Shown here: one piece after another, positions 39,676-51,968 of the stretch
How the letters are laid out: the number at the start of each line of letters is the position of its first letter
How positions within the stretch are numbered: position 1 is the stretch's first letter
Source: Anaeromyxobacter soli
Lineage (GTDB): Bacteria; Myxococcota; Myxococcia; Myxococcales; Anaeromyxobacteraceae
Assembly: GCF_022808855.1 (NCBI RefSeq)
Contig: NZ_JAKZLF010000034.1
Location: forward strand, 1 to 55,165
Direction of reading: 5' to 3'
DNA: 55,165 bases
Notes under the pieces: model-generated
The model's input: only the letters and a program-made list of their open reading frames with translations
Databases searched by the model: none
What the model was told of the DNA's origin: nothing
Program-made: the position numbers and the translations under genes

Positions 39676-41508
39676 ATGACCTTCACGGAAGCAGCGATCG
39701 AGGTGCTGCGGCGCGAAGGAAAGCCCCTCCACTTCAGGAAGCTCACGGAGATCGCCATCCGCGAGAGCCTGCTCGACCACGTCGGGAAGATTCCCGAGGA
39801 GACGATGGCCGATCAGCTCGCCGCGCACTGCCGCCTTCCGCACGAGGACCGGCGGGTGATCCCGGTGCAGCAGGGCACCTTCGCGCTGACCGAATGGGGA
39901 CTCGACGAGGACCCCGCTGGGCTGGAGGCGCTCGTCGAGCCGCCTCCCGACGGGGAGCCCGCTTATCGGGGGCGCGAGCGCCACCCGATCCCCTCCCGCG
40001 AGCTCGCCCGCAGCACCGGGCGTGGCGAGGCGGGCAAGCCGCGTCGCAGGGAGGAGGAGGAGCGGCGCGGGCGCCGCTTCCCGCCGCCCGCGGAGGTCGC
40101 CTACGAGATCCTGGCCGGCGCCGGCCGCGCGCTCTCGCTCGCCGACATCGCCGCGCAGGGCGCGGAGCGGCTGCTCATGCCGGACGCGTTCGTCCGCGAC
40201 GGCGGCTCGCTGCGGGCCGCGCTCGTCGAGGACAACCGCCGGCGCGAGTCGGCCGGGCGCAAGGCGCTGTTCCTCGTCGACGGGGACTCCGTGACGCTCG
40301 TCGCGCAGCCCGAGCCGGGCGAGCGTGTCGCCGCTCCGGCTGCCGCGCGTGCCGCGCCGGTCCAGACCGCGACCGAGCTGCGCCGGGCGGCCCTCGCCGG
40401 GCTGCGCCGCCGCCTGCGCGAGTGCGACGCCGCCACGATCGAGCACGTCGCGTCCCGGCTGCTCGACAAGATGGGGTTCCGCGAGCTCAAGGTCGCGAAG
40501 CGCAGCCGCGAGCACGTGATCTACACGGCGCGGCTCAAGATGGGGCTCGGCGACCTGCGCCACGGGATCCGGATCGTGCGCAACGGCGCGGACGCGTCGC
40601 GGCGCGACGTGACCGAGCTCCGCCGCGACCTCGCCCACTACGGCGCCCAGATCGGCATCGTGGTCAGCGCCGGAGAGGTGGCGCGCGAGGCGCGCGCCGA
40701 GGCGACGGCGGCGGGGCAGCTGCCCATCGTGCTCCTCTGCGGCGAGGCGCTCGCCGAGGCGTTCGCGGACGCGGGGCTCGGCACCGTCCCGGTGGTGATC
40801 CCGGAGGTCGACGACGGCTTCTTCCGCGCCGCGGCCGAGGAGGCCGAGAAGGAGGAGGCGGCCCGGCGTGCCCGGCGCGAGGAGCGCGATCGCCGCGAGG
40901 GCAGGGAGCCTCGCGAGCGCGACCGGGAGCGGGACCGGGACCGGGACCGGGACCGGGAGCCGCGCGGGGCCCGCCGCGAGGAGCGGACCGTGTCCGTCGA
41001 GGCGGTTCAGGCGGCGTCGGAGGAGCCGAGCGGCGCACCGATCGCGGAGCCGGCTGCGGGCGAGGTCATCGCGAGCGCGGCGGCGGCTGCCGAGGCGGTC
41101 GCGCCGTCGCGTCCGCCGCAGCCCGTCGCGCCGCGGGGCGAGACGTCCATCGAGGTGCCCGCAGAGCTGGACGACGAGGGGCCGGAGGGCGAGGAGGACG
41201 AGGACGAGTCCGAGGCCTCGGCCGAGGGTGAGCCCGCCACCGCGTCCGAGGCGAGCGCCGGCGAGGCCGGAGCCGGCGCAGACCGTCGCCGTCGCCGCCG
41301 GCGCAGGCGCCGGCGTGGCGGTCGGGGTCGCTCGCGAGAGGGCGCTCCCCAGGGGCAGGCCGCGGCCGGCGCGGAGGGCGCTGCGGGCGAGGCACCGGCG
41401 CAGGGCGCTCGCGAGGGCGTCGCCGCTCCCGAGGCGCCTGTCGCCGCTCCGCAGTCCGCGCCACCTCCCCCGGCTGCGCGGCAGGACGACGGGGACACCG
41501 GCGGGTAA
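39676..41508 (+). CDS. HARE-HTH protein with Mrr-like domain and Arg-rich tail (610 aa)
   Basis: The first 75 residues (TFTEAAIEVLRREGKPLHFRKLTEIAIRE, VIPVQQGTFALTEWG) match the HARE-HTH winged helix found in restriction enzymes and RNA polymerase delta. A second winged-helix-like unit follows at about 135-205. From about 240 to 378 the sequence resembles Mrr_cat restriction folds (ASRLLDKMGFRELKVAKRS ... AHYGAQIGIVVSAGEVAREA ... LPIVLLCGEALAEAF) but lacks the usual acidic and QxK catalytic residues, so it is probably inactive. An Arg-Asp tract (about 413-427), an acidic part and 11 consecutive Arg (537-547) end the protein. AAGGA is 5 nt before the ATG. No partner methylase is present; a nucleic-acid-binding role is inferred. 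Confidence 0.75.
   Translation: MTFTEAAIEVLRREGKPLHFRKLTEIAIRESLLDHVGKIPEETMADQLAAHCRLPHEDRRVIPVQQGTFALTEWGLDEDPAGLEALVEPPPDGEPAYRGRERHPIPSRELARSTGRGEAGKPRRREEEERRGRRFPPPAEVAYEILAGAGRALSLADIAAQGAERLLMPDAFVRDGGSLRAALVEDNRRRESAGRKALFLVDGDSVTLVAQPEPGERVAAPAAARAAPVQTATELRRAALAGLRRRLRECDAATIEHVASRLLDKMGFRELKVAKRSREHVIYTARLKMGLGDLRHGIRIVRNGADASRRDVTELRRDLAHYGAQIGIVVSAGEVAREARAEATAAGQLPIVLLCGEALAEAFADAGLGTVPVVIPEVDDGFFRAAAEEAEKEEAARRARREERDRREGREPRERDRERDRDRDRDREPRGARREERTVSVEAVQAASEEPSGAPIAEPAAGEVIASAAAAAEAVAPSRPPQPVAPRGETSIEVPAELDDEGPEGEEDEDESEASAEGEPATASEASAGEAGAGADRRRRRRRRRRRGGRGRSREGAPQGQAAAGAEGAAGEAPAQGAREGVAAPEAPVAAPQSAPPPPAARQDDGDTGG
40921..40962. repeat. GACCGG hexanucleotide tract within the HARE-HTH gene
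   Basis: About seven units of GACCGG/GAGCGG encode an Arg-Asp/Arg-Glu run. The unit differs from the GACCCC arrays near dnaE2 at only two positions. Confidence 0.75.
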
Positions 41509-41510
41509 CG

Positions 41511-42425
41511 ATGCGGAGCGCGCGCCGAGGCGTCACCGGGGTGATCGTGGCCGTCGCGGCCCTGATCGCCGCGGTGCCGGCCTGCCGCCGCGGTGCCCAG
41601 CCGGCGTCGATCGCGAGCGTTCGCATCGCCGACGGTGCGCTGGCGGAGCCGCTGCGGGAGGCGGGCCTCGACGTCCCCAGCCTGGAGAGCGCCGCGCGCG
41701 CAGCGCTGGGGGAGGCGGGCTTCCGGCTCGCCGACGGCGAGCGCTCCTACCGCGCGCGCATCGACGTGCTCGGGGTGCGGCTCGCGCCCGACGGCTTCGC
41801 GGGGAGCGCGCCGCGGGTGGAGATCGCGATCGAGCTCCAGCTCGCCCCGGTGAACCCGGAGGCGGGCGAGATCGTGCGCGAGACGAGCACCGCCACCGCG
41901 ACGCTCGCCGGCCGGACGCCCCGGGACGCCTGGCGCACCGCGTTCGGCGCCGCGGCGGCGGACGCGGCCAAGGGGCTCGCGCTCGGGTTCGCCGCCGAGG
42001 CGAAGCCCCTCGACGCGCTCCTCGCCGATCTCGGCTCGCGTGATGCCCGGGTTCGCGATCACGCCATCCGCGTGCTGGCCGACCGGCGCAGCCCGGAGGC
42101 GGTCCCCGCGCTGCTCGAGCGGCTGCGGGACGCCGATCCCGAGATCGTCCAGCGCGCGGTGGGCGCGCTCGCGCAGATCGGCGACCGCCGCGCGGTGGCC
42201 CCGCTCATCGAGGTGGCGCAGGGCGGTGACCCCGCGCTGACCGCGCGCGTCGCCCGGATCGTGGGCGAGCTCGGCGGCTCCGAGGCGGAGGGGTACCTGC
42301 TCACGCTCGAGGCCGGTCACCCCGATCCCGCCGTCCGCCGCGCCGCGCGAGAGGCGCTCGCGGAGCTCTCCGCGCGCGCGGAGGCCTCGGGCTCGGCGGT
42401 TTCCGCTAAGATGCGGGCCCCATGA
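41511..42425 (+). CDS. HEAT-repeat lipoprotein (304 aa)
   Basis: The N-terminus (VTGVIVAVAALIAAVPAC) is a signal with a lipobox-like end at about Cys25. The middle is a beta-rich domain (SIASVRIADGALAEPLREAG, AIELQLAPVNPEAGEIVRE). From about residue 165, HEAT/PBS-lyase-like repeats follow (DARVRDHAIRVLADRRSPEAVPALL, DPEIVQRAVGALAQIGDRRAVAPLI, ...). Such repeats serve protein binding. It begins right after the HARE-HTH gene and overlaps the next lipoprotein by four bases (ATGA). Its function is unknown. Confidence 0.8.
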   Translation: MRSARRGVTGVIVAVAALIAAVPACRRGAQPASIASVRIADGALAEPLREAGLDVPSLESAARAALGEAGFRLADGERSYRARIDVLGVRLAPDGFAGSAPRVEIAIELQLAPVNPEAGEIVRETSTATATLAGRTPRDAWRTAFGAAAADAAKGLALGFAAEAKPLDALLADLGSRDARVRDHAIRVLADRRSPEAVPALLERLRDADPEIVQRAVGALAQIGDRRAVAPLIEVAQGGDPALTARVARIVGELGGSEAEGYLLTLEAGHPDPAVRRAAREALAELSARAEASGSAVSAKMRAP

Positions 42426-43012
42426 GGCTCCGCTCCCTCGCCGCCGTCTCCCTGATCGCTCTCGCCTGCGCCCGCGCGCCCACCCCACGGGCCGCGGCCG
42501 CCGCCCCCGGCGCCGGGCCCGCCGACTACTTCCCGCTCGCCGTCGGGAACGAATGGATCTACCGCGACGAGTCGCCCGTCCTGCCGCCCGCTCAGCGCGG
42601 GAACGAGCGCACGGTCCGGATCGTCGAGCGCACGGCGGACGGCTACTTCAAGGACACGGAGCGCGGAGAGCTGCGCGCCGACGCCGGCTGCCTGCACGAT
42701 CGGACGCGCCGCCTGCTGTGCGGCCCCATCGCGGCGGGCACGCGCTGGACCTCCATCGTCTCGGCGAGCTCGACGGAGCGGTACGAGATCGCGGGGGTGG
42801 GCGAGGCGGTGACCACCCCGGCAGGCGCGTTCCAGGGCTGCGTGCGCGTGCGGGCGCACAACCGCGCGGGGCCGGACGCGGACCACGTGCTCGAGATCAC
42901 CTACGCGCCCGGGGTGGGGCCGGTGAAGCTCGAGACGTTCTCGGTCGTGGGCTCGGCGGTGACGCCGCAGGTGCGGGCGGTGCTGCGCGCGTACCGGATC
43001 GGAGGCAAGTGA
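42422..43012 (+). CDS. Lipoprotein, function unknown (196 aa)
   Basis: The lipobox is LIALAC with Cys16. The mature protein starts with a segment (ADYFPLAVGNEWIYRDESP) seen in many bacterial exported proteins of unknown function, and has Cys residues at CLHDRTRRLLCG and GCVRV. It overlaps the preceding HEAT-repeat lipoprotein and the following hom by a few bases, so all three are probably made from one mRNA. No link between homoserine synthesis and the lipoproteins is known to me. Confidence 0.78.
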   Translation: MRLRSLAAVSLIALACARAPTPRAAAAAPGAGPADYFPLAVGNEWIYRDESPVLPPAQRGNERTVRIVERTADGYFKDTERGELRADAGCLHDRTRRLLCGPIAAGTRWTSIVSASSTERYEIAGVGEAVTTPAGAFQGCVRVRAHNRAGPDADHVLEITYAPGVGPVKLETFSVVGSAVTPQVRAVLRAYRIGGK

Positions 43013-44337
43013 TGCGCGAGGTCGGCATCGGGATCGCCGGGTTCGGCACCGTCGGCGGCGGGGTGCTCTCCATCCTCCGCAGCCACGCGGACGACATCGA
43101 GGCGCGGCTCGGCGCGCGCATCGCCGTGCGCCGCGTGGCGGTGCGCGACGCGACCAAGGAGCGCGCCGTCGGGCTCGATCCCGCGCTCCTCACCACGCGC
43201 CCGGAGGACCTGCTGGAGGATCCGGAGATCGCGGTCGTGGTCGAGCTCATGGGCGGCGTCGACAGCGCGTTCGACCTCGTCCGCGGCGCGCTCGAGCGCG
43301 GCAAGCACGTCGTCACCGCGAACAAGGCGCTCCTCGCCGCGCGCGGCGAGGAGATCTTCCGGCTCGCCCGCCGGCAGGGCGTGGACGTCTACTACGAGGC
43401 GGCGGTCTGCGGCGGCGTGCCGATCATCCGCACGCTCCGCGAGGCCCTCGCCTCCGACCGGATCAACTCCCTCCACGGCATCGTCAACGGGACGACGAAC
43501 TTCATCCTCACCGCGATGGACGAGCAGGGCGCGCGCTTCGAGGACGCGCTCCGCGAGGCGCAGCGGCTCGGCTACGCCGAGGCGGATCCCACCCTCGACG
43601 TGTCGGGCGGCGACGCGGCGCAGAAGCTCTGCGTGCTCGCGCAGCTCGCGTTCGGGGCGCGGCTCAAGCCCGAGGACGTCCTGACGGAGGGGATCACCGC
43701 GCTCAGCCCCGAGGACTTCCGCTGGGGGCGCCAGTTCGGCTACGCGCTCAAGCTGCTCGCCATCGCCCGGCGCACCGGGCCGGCGGAGGGGGCGGGCGCG
43801 GGCGCGCCCGACCAGATCGAGGCGCGCGTGCACCCTGCGTTCATCCCGGCGGGCTCGCTCCTCGCCGGCGTCCGCGGCGCCATGAACGCGGTCGTGCTCC
43901 GCTCCGAGGCGCTCGGGCCCTCCATGCTCTACGGGCAGGGGGCCGGCGCGATGCCCACCGGCAGCGCGGTGGTGTCGGACATCATCGACCTCACCCGCAA
44001 CATCCTCGCCGGCAGCCCCGGGCGCGTCCCGCTCCCGCCGGACCGGCCGCTCGTCGAGCTGCGCCCGCACGACGAGGTCCGCTGCGCGTACTACCTGCGC
44101 TTCTCGGTGAAGGACGCGCCGGGCGTGCTCGCTCGCACCGCCTCCAAGCTGGCCGAGCACCGCATCTCCATCGCGGCGGTGCAGCAGCGCGAGCAGAACG
44201 ACCAGGGGCAGCCCGTGCCGCTCGTCATCGTGACCCACCTCGCGCGCGAGGCGGACCTGCGCGGCGCGATCGGCGAGATCGATCGCTACTCGACGACGCT
44301 CGCGCCCACGCGGCTCATCCGTATCGAGACCGTCTGA
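43012..44337 (+). CDS. hom: Homoserine dehydrogenase
   Basis: The enzyme reduces aspartate semialdehyde to homoserine, the branch point to threonine and methionine. It has 441 residues. GIAGFGTVGGGV is the NAD(P)-binding loop, VVTANKALLA and YEAAVCGGVPIIRTLRE follow, and the catalytic lysine region is AEADPTLDVSGGDAAQK. A C-terminal ACT domain (LRFSVKDAPGVLARTASKLAEHRISI) suggests feedback control by threonine. The start ATG shares one base with the preceding stop. Confidence 0.95.
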   Translation: MREVGIGIAGFGTVGGGVLSILRSHADDIEARLGARIAVRRVAVRDATKERAVGLDPALLTTRPEDLLEDPEIAVVVELMGGVDSAFDLVRGALERGKHVVTANKALLAARGEEIFRLARRQGVDVYYEAAVCGGVPIIRTLREALASDRINSLHGIVNGTTNFILTAMDEQGARFEDALREAQRLGYAEADPTLDVSGGDAAQKLCVLAQLAFGARLKPEDVLTEGITALSPEDFRWGRQFGYALKLLAIARRTGPAEGAGAGAPDQIEARVHPAFIPAGSLLAGVRGAMNAVVLRSEALGPSMLYGQGAGAMPTGSAVVSDIIDLTRNILAGSPGRVPLPPDRPLVELRPHDEVRCAYYLRFSVKDAPGVLARTASKLAEHRISIAAVQQREQNDQGQPVPLVIVTHLAREADLRGAIGEIDRYSTTLAPTRLIRIETV

Positions 44338-44429
44338 CCGGCGGGCGCGCGCGCCCGGCCTTGCCTGGTGCGCGCGCCTCCTGCTAAACCCGGCGCCCCC
44401 GCGCTCGGGGCTTCGGCGAGGCGTCGATC

Positions 44430-44843
44430 ATGGTGAGCACCGAGCTCCGCGTCATCTACGGCGACACGGATCAGATGGGCGTCGTCTACTACGCGAACTA
44501 CCTGCGCTACTTCGAGGCGGGGCGGAACGAGTTCATCCGCGCGAAGGGGCTCCGCTACCGGGACTTCGAGGAACGGCACCAGCTCCTGCTGCCGGTCGTC
44601 GAGGCGCAGGTGAGCTACCGCACCCCGGCGCGCTACGACGATCTCCTCACCGTGGAGACGGCCCTCGTGGAGGCGCGCCGCGCCTCGGCGAGGTTCGGAT
44701 ACCGCATCGTCCGGGACGGCGACGTCGTCGTCACCGGGTACACCGTGCACGCGTGCGTGGACCGGGAGGGCAAGGTCCAGCGCATGCCCCGCGAGCTGCT
44801 CGAGCGCCTGTCGGCGGGCGAGGGGCTCGCGGACCCGACTTGA
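44430..44843 (+). CDS. ybgC: YbgC-type acyl-CoA thioesterase
   Basis: A 137-residue hotdog-fold thioesterase of the 4-hydroxybenzoyl-CoA/YbgC type. The active-site segment is YGDTDQMGVVYYANYLRYFE with the catalytic Asp. YbgC usually lies with the tol-pal genes, but none are seen here. It follows hom by about 92 bp and precedes glpX by 14 bp. The substrate (short or medium acyl-CoA) is not known. Confidence 0.87.
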   Translation: MVSTELRVIYGDTDQMGVVYYANYLRYFEAGRNEFIRAKGLRYRDFEERHQLLLPVVEAQVSYRTPARYDDLLTVETALVEARRASARFGYRIVRDGDVVVTGYTVHACVDREGKVQRMPRELLERLSAGEGLADPT

Positions 44844-44857
44844 AGGAGCAGGAAGGC

Positions 44858-45823
44858 ATGGATCGAAACCTCGCGCTCGAGGTGGTGCGCGTCACGGAGG
44901 CGGCCGCGCTCGCGTCCGCCCGGCTCATGGGCCGCGGCGACCGGAACGGCGCCGATCGGGCCGCCGTGGACGCGATGCGCCGCGTCTTCGACCACGTGAG
45001 CGTCCGCGGCGAGGTCGTCATCGGGGAGGGCGAGCGCGACGAGGCGCCCATGCTCTTCATCGGCGAGAAGGTGGGCCGCCAGGGGGAGGGGGACGTCGAG
45101 GTGGAGATCGCCGTCGACCCGCTCGAGGGGACGAACCTCTGCGCGACCGGCGCGCCCAACGCGGTCAGCGTCATCGCGATCGGCGAGAAGGGTAAGCTCC
45201 TGCGCGCGCCCGACGCGTACATGGAGAAGATCGCGGTCGGCCCGGGGGCCCGGGGCGCCATCGACCTCCGCCTCTCGCCGACCGAGAACCTGCGGCGCGT
45301 CGCCGACGCGCTCGGGAAGTACCTCGAGGATCTCACCGTGGTGATCCTCGATCGTCCTCGCCACGAGCGCCTCGTCGCCGAGGTGCGCGCGGCCGGGGCG
45401 CGGATCAAGCTCATCGGCGATGGCGACGTGTCGGGCGCGCTCAACACCTGCTTCCCCGAGTCCGGCGTGGACGTGCTCATGGGCACCGGCGGCGCGCCCG
45501 AGGGCGTGATCGCCGCCGCGGCCCTCCGCTGCGTGGGCGGCGACATGCAGGGCCGGCTCCGCTTCGCCAGCGAGGAGGAGCGCGCCCGCGCGACGCGGAT
45601 GGGCCGCTCCGACCCGGACAAGGTGCTCTCGCTCGAGGAGCTCGCCGGCGGGAACGTGATGTTCGCCGCGACGGGCGTCACGAACGGCGACTTCCTCCGA
45701 GGGGTGCACTTCACGGGGGACGGCGCCCGCACGCACTCCGTCGTGATGCGGTCGAAGAGCGGGACGATCCGTTACATCGAGACCATCCACAGGTTCGCCC
45801 GCGCCCCGGACTACGGGCACTAG
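44858..45823 (+). CDS. glpX: Class II fructose-1,6-bisphosphatase
   Basis: A 321-residue GlpX-type phosphatase that turns fructose-1,6-bisphosphate into fructose-6-phosphate in gluconeogenesis. VVIGEGERDEAPMLFIGEKVG and AVDPLEGTNLCATGAPNA hold the metal ligands, and GTGGAPEGVIAAAALRC and GDMQGRL are further family motifs. AAGGAGCAGGAAGG precedes the ATG. No class I enzyme is in the window. The order with ybgC has no known functional meaning. Confidence 0.94.
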   Translation: MDRNLALEVVRVTEAAALASARLMGRGDRNGADRAAVDAMRRVFDHVSVRGEVVIGEGERDEAPMLFIGEKVGRQGEGDVEVEIAVDPLEGTNLCATGAPNAVSVIAIGEKGKLLRAPDAYMEKIAVGPGARGAIDLRLSPTENLRRVADALGKYLEDLTVVILDRPRHERLVAEVRAAGARIKLIGDGDVSGALNTCFPESGVDVLMGTGGAPEGVIAAAALRCVGGDMQGRLRFASEEERARATRMGRSDPDKVLSLEELAGGNVMFAATGVTNGDFLRGVHFTGDGARTHSVVMRSKSGTIRYIETIHRFARAPDYGH

Positions 45824-45897
45824 GGCGCCGCCCCGCCGTCGCGCCGCGCGGCAGGCGGGAGAGCCGCCGCGGGGCGCGACGCCCCTGGAGGAGACGA

Positions 45898-46338
45898 ATG
45901 GCCGCCATCTCGCGTGAGGTCGTCATCGACGCGCCCGTGGAGCGCTTCTTCGATCTGGTCGTGGACTACGGGCGCTACCCGGAGTTCGTGCCCGGAATCC
46001 ATGCCTGCCGGGTGAAGGGCGGCGGCCCGGCGAGCCGCGAGGTCGAGTACGAGCTCGACGTCGGCGTTAAGAAGATCCGGTACGTCCTCCGTCACGTGGA
46101 GGAGCGACCGCGGCGCGTCGCCTGGTCGCTCGTCTCGGGAGACATGATGAAGGTCTCGAGCGGCTCCTGGGAGCTCGAGGACGCGGGCGGGAAGACGCGC
46201 GCCCGGTACACGGTGGACATCCAGATCGCGAAGCCGCCGCTCGTGCCGCAGGTCATCGTCGACCGCGTGGCCGACGAGCTCACCCGCGTGCAGCTGCCGC
46301 GGACGCTCGAGGCGTTCAAGCGCCGCGCGGAGCTCTAG
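45898..46338 (+). CDS. SRPBCC/START-domain protein (COQ10/RatA-like)
   Basis: A 146-residue ligand-binding fold of the polyketide cyclase/COQ10 group: EVVIDAPVERFFDLVVDYGRYPEFVPG at the start and KPPLVPQVIVDRVADELTRVQLPRTLEAF at the end are the family pattern. Members bind lipids, including quinones (COQ10) or act on ribosomes (RatA); neither role is shown here. GGAGGAG precedes the ATG. It is 74 bp after glpX. Confidence 0.85.
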   Translation: MAAISREVVIDAPVERFFDLVVDYGRYPEFVPGIHACRVKGGGPASREVEYELDVGVKKIRYVLRHVEERPRRVAWSLVSGDMMKVSSGSWELEDAGGKTRARYTVDIQIAKPPLVPQVIVDRVADELTRVQLPRTLEAFKRRAEL

Positions 46339-46451
46339 CAAGTCGCTCGAAGCGTGCGCAGCTGGCACAGCCCCGTGTGGCTCGCCGACGCCTGCCGGCC
46401 CGCATGCCGATCGTCTCCGGCTAGCTCCGAAGAGAGCGCGGGCGCGCATCC

Positions 46452-46481
46452 TTGACCCCCCATCTCGGCGGGGTTTACGAT
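46452..46481 (+). promoter_or_regulatory. Likely promoter of the 59-residue protein
   Basis: TTGACC (46452-46457) and TACGAT (46476-46481) with an 18-nt spacer. The leader to the ATG at 46627 would be about 140 nt. Confidence 0.5.
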
Positions 46482-46626
46482 GATTCTTGGCCCTGGTCGG
46501 GACATCTGAATGCGCCGCCGAGGCGCATCGTTAAGACAGGAGAGCGCGAACGGAGAGCCGTCCCAGAGGGAACGCAGCTTGCACATCCAGGGACCGGAGA
46601 CGAGGACGAGGCCGAGGGGACGAGAC

Positions 46627-46806
46627 ATGCTGGACGCCTACGTCATCGAGGAGATCAAGCGGCGCGAGCGAGAGCAGCGCCGTGACGATCGTCCGGTCAT
46701 CGAGCTGCCCATCCCCCAGCCTGCGCACCGGCCGGGCGGCGAGGAGCCTGCCGACCGCGACGACGGCCGGAAGGATCGCGGCGTCGTGATCATCGACCTC
46801 GGCTGA
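46627..46806 (+). CDS. Small conserved-looking protein, 59 aa
   Basis: A short soluble protein: a basic helix (AYVIEEIKRREREQRRDD), a proline-rich middle (ELPIPQPAHRPGGEEP) and a short strand-like end (GVVIIDLG). I recall similar small ORFs with an N-terminal IKRRERE helix and a C-terminal IIDL/IIDF in myxobacterial genomes, but no function. GAGGGGAC is just before the ATG at 46627; an upstream in-frame extension to 46510 is possible but has lower-quality sequence. It has its own promoter and is followed by a strong terminator before eno. Confidence 0.65.
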   Translation: MLDAYVIEEIKRREREQRRDDRPVIELPIPQPAHRPGGEEPADRDDGRKDRGVVIIDLG

Positions 46807-46850
46807 CCAGATTCGTAGGAGGCGCTCGCCAGAGGCGAACGCCGACGAGA

Positions 46851-46887
46851 GGGCGCGGACCGCGAGGTCTCGCGCCCGATTTCTTCT
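46851..46887 (+). terminator. Terminator with GCGA tetraloop before eno
   Basis: An 11-bp stem (GGGCGCG-GACC with GGTC-T-CGCGCCC, one bulged T) capped by GCGA, followed by GATTTCTTCT. It lies 45 bp after the small gene's stop, so that gene and eno are likely separate transcripts. Confidence 0.75.
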
Positions 46888-46920
46888 CTGCGTCCTTCGG
46901 GCCGGGTCTCGGAATACCGA

Positions 46921-49970
<3,050 letters not shown>

Positions 49971-50125
49971 GCCGTAAACGGCCGCGAGCCCGCCGGGGCC
50001 CCTCCGCGATCGCGGCGTGGCCCGCTGCGGTCGCGCGTCGCGAGCGGCCGCCCAGCCCGGACCCGCCCCTCGGGGACGTGGGACGCGAAGTGTCGCCGAG
50101 CCCGCGCCGGGTTAGGATCCGCGCG

Positions 50126-51058
<933 letters not shown>

Positions 51059-51102
51059 CGCGGGCGCTGGATCGAGGCAGGGACGGACCCCGGGAGGCGC
51101 AC

Positions 51103-51882
51103 GTGAGGCAGCTCCGGATCGATCGTCGCGACGGCGGCATCGAGGTGTGGACCATCGACGGCGAGGCGCGGCGAAACGCGATCTCGCGCGCGCTCCTGCG
51201 CGATCTCGAGGAGCACCTCGCCCGCGCGGCCGCGGATCGCGCGCTCCGCTGCGTGGTCGTGACCGGCGCGGGGGACAAGGCGTTCTGCGCCGGGGCGGAC
51301 CTCAAGGAGCGCGCCGCGATGTCCGCGGAGGACGTCCACGCCTTCCACCACGGGCTGCGACGGGCGCTCCGCGGCATCGAGGAGGCGCCCCAGCCGTTCG
51401 TCGCGGCCCTGAACGGCGCGGCGCTGGGCGGCGGCCTCGAGCTCGCGCTCGCCTGCGATCTGCGCCTCGCGGCGGAGGGGGCGGAGCTGGGCCTGCCGGA
51501 GGTGGCGCTCGGGATCATCCCCGGCGGCGGAGGGACGCAGCGCCTCGCCCGGCTCGTGGGCGTGGCCCGCGCGAAAGATCTCGTCCTCACCGCGCGCCGC
51601 GTCTCCGCCGCCGAGGCGCTCGCGATGGGGCTCGTGACGGGCGTCGCCCCGGGCCACCGTCTCCTGGAGGACGCGGTGGCGCTCGCCGCGCGCATCGCGC
51701 GGAACGCGCCGGTCTCGCTGCGGCAGGCGAAGCGGGCGATCGACGGCGGCTTTCACCTGCCGCTCGAGGAGGCGCTGGAGCTCGAGAACCGGCTTTACCA
51801 GGACTGCCTCGGCACGAAGGACCGGGTGGAGGCGCTCCGCGCGTTCGCGGAGAAGCGGCCGCCCGTCTTCACGGGCGAGTGA
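51103..51882 (+). CDS. Enoyl-CoA hydratase/isomerase family protein
   Basis: A 259-residue crotonase. The oxyanion-hole segments are [12 protein letters not shown] and [18 protein letters not shown], and [21 protein letters not shown] holds the second catalytic Glu of typical hydratases. With HMG-CoA lyase next to it, methylglutaconyl-CoA hydratase (LiuC-like) of leucine breakdown is the best guess, but a general enoyl-CoA hydratase is possible. GTG at 51103 has GGGAGG 5 nt before it; the GTG at 51055 overlapping the lyase stop is the alternative start. Confidence 0.87.
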   Translation: MRQLRIDRRDGGIEVWTIDGEARRNAISRALLRDLEEHLARAAADRALRCVVVTGAGDKAFCAGADLKERAAMSAEDVHAFHHGLRRALRGIEEAPQPFVAALNGAALGGGLELALACDLRLAAEGAELGLPEVALGIIPGGGGTQRLARLVGVARAKDLVLTARRVSAAEALAMGLVTGVAPGHRLLEDAVALAARIARNAPVSLRQAKRAIDGGFHLPLEEALELENRLYQDCLGTKDRVEALRAFAEKRPPVFTGE

Positions 51883-51968
51883 CCGTCCCCCGGACTCGGG
51901 ACTCCCCGGCGCTCCCGCGACGGCGATTCTGAGGTAACCTCCGTCGCCGAAAGGGTCCGCGGCACCGA

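Noticed and set aside
39676-41508. Type IV restriction enzyme (Mrr)
   Set aside because: The fold pattern is present, but the acidic residue and QxK motif expected in the active site are missing, so I did not call a nuclease.
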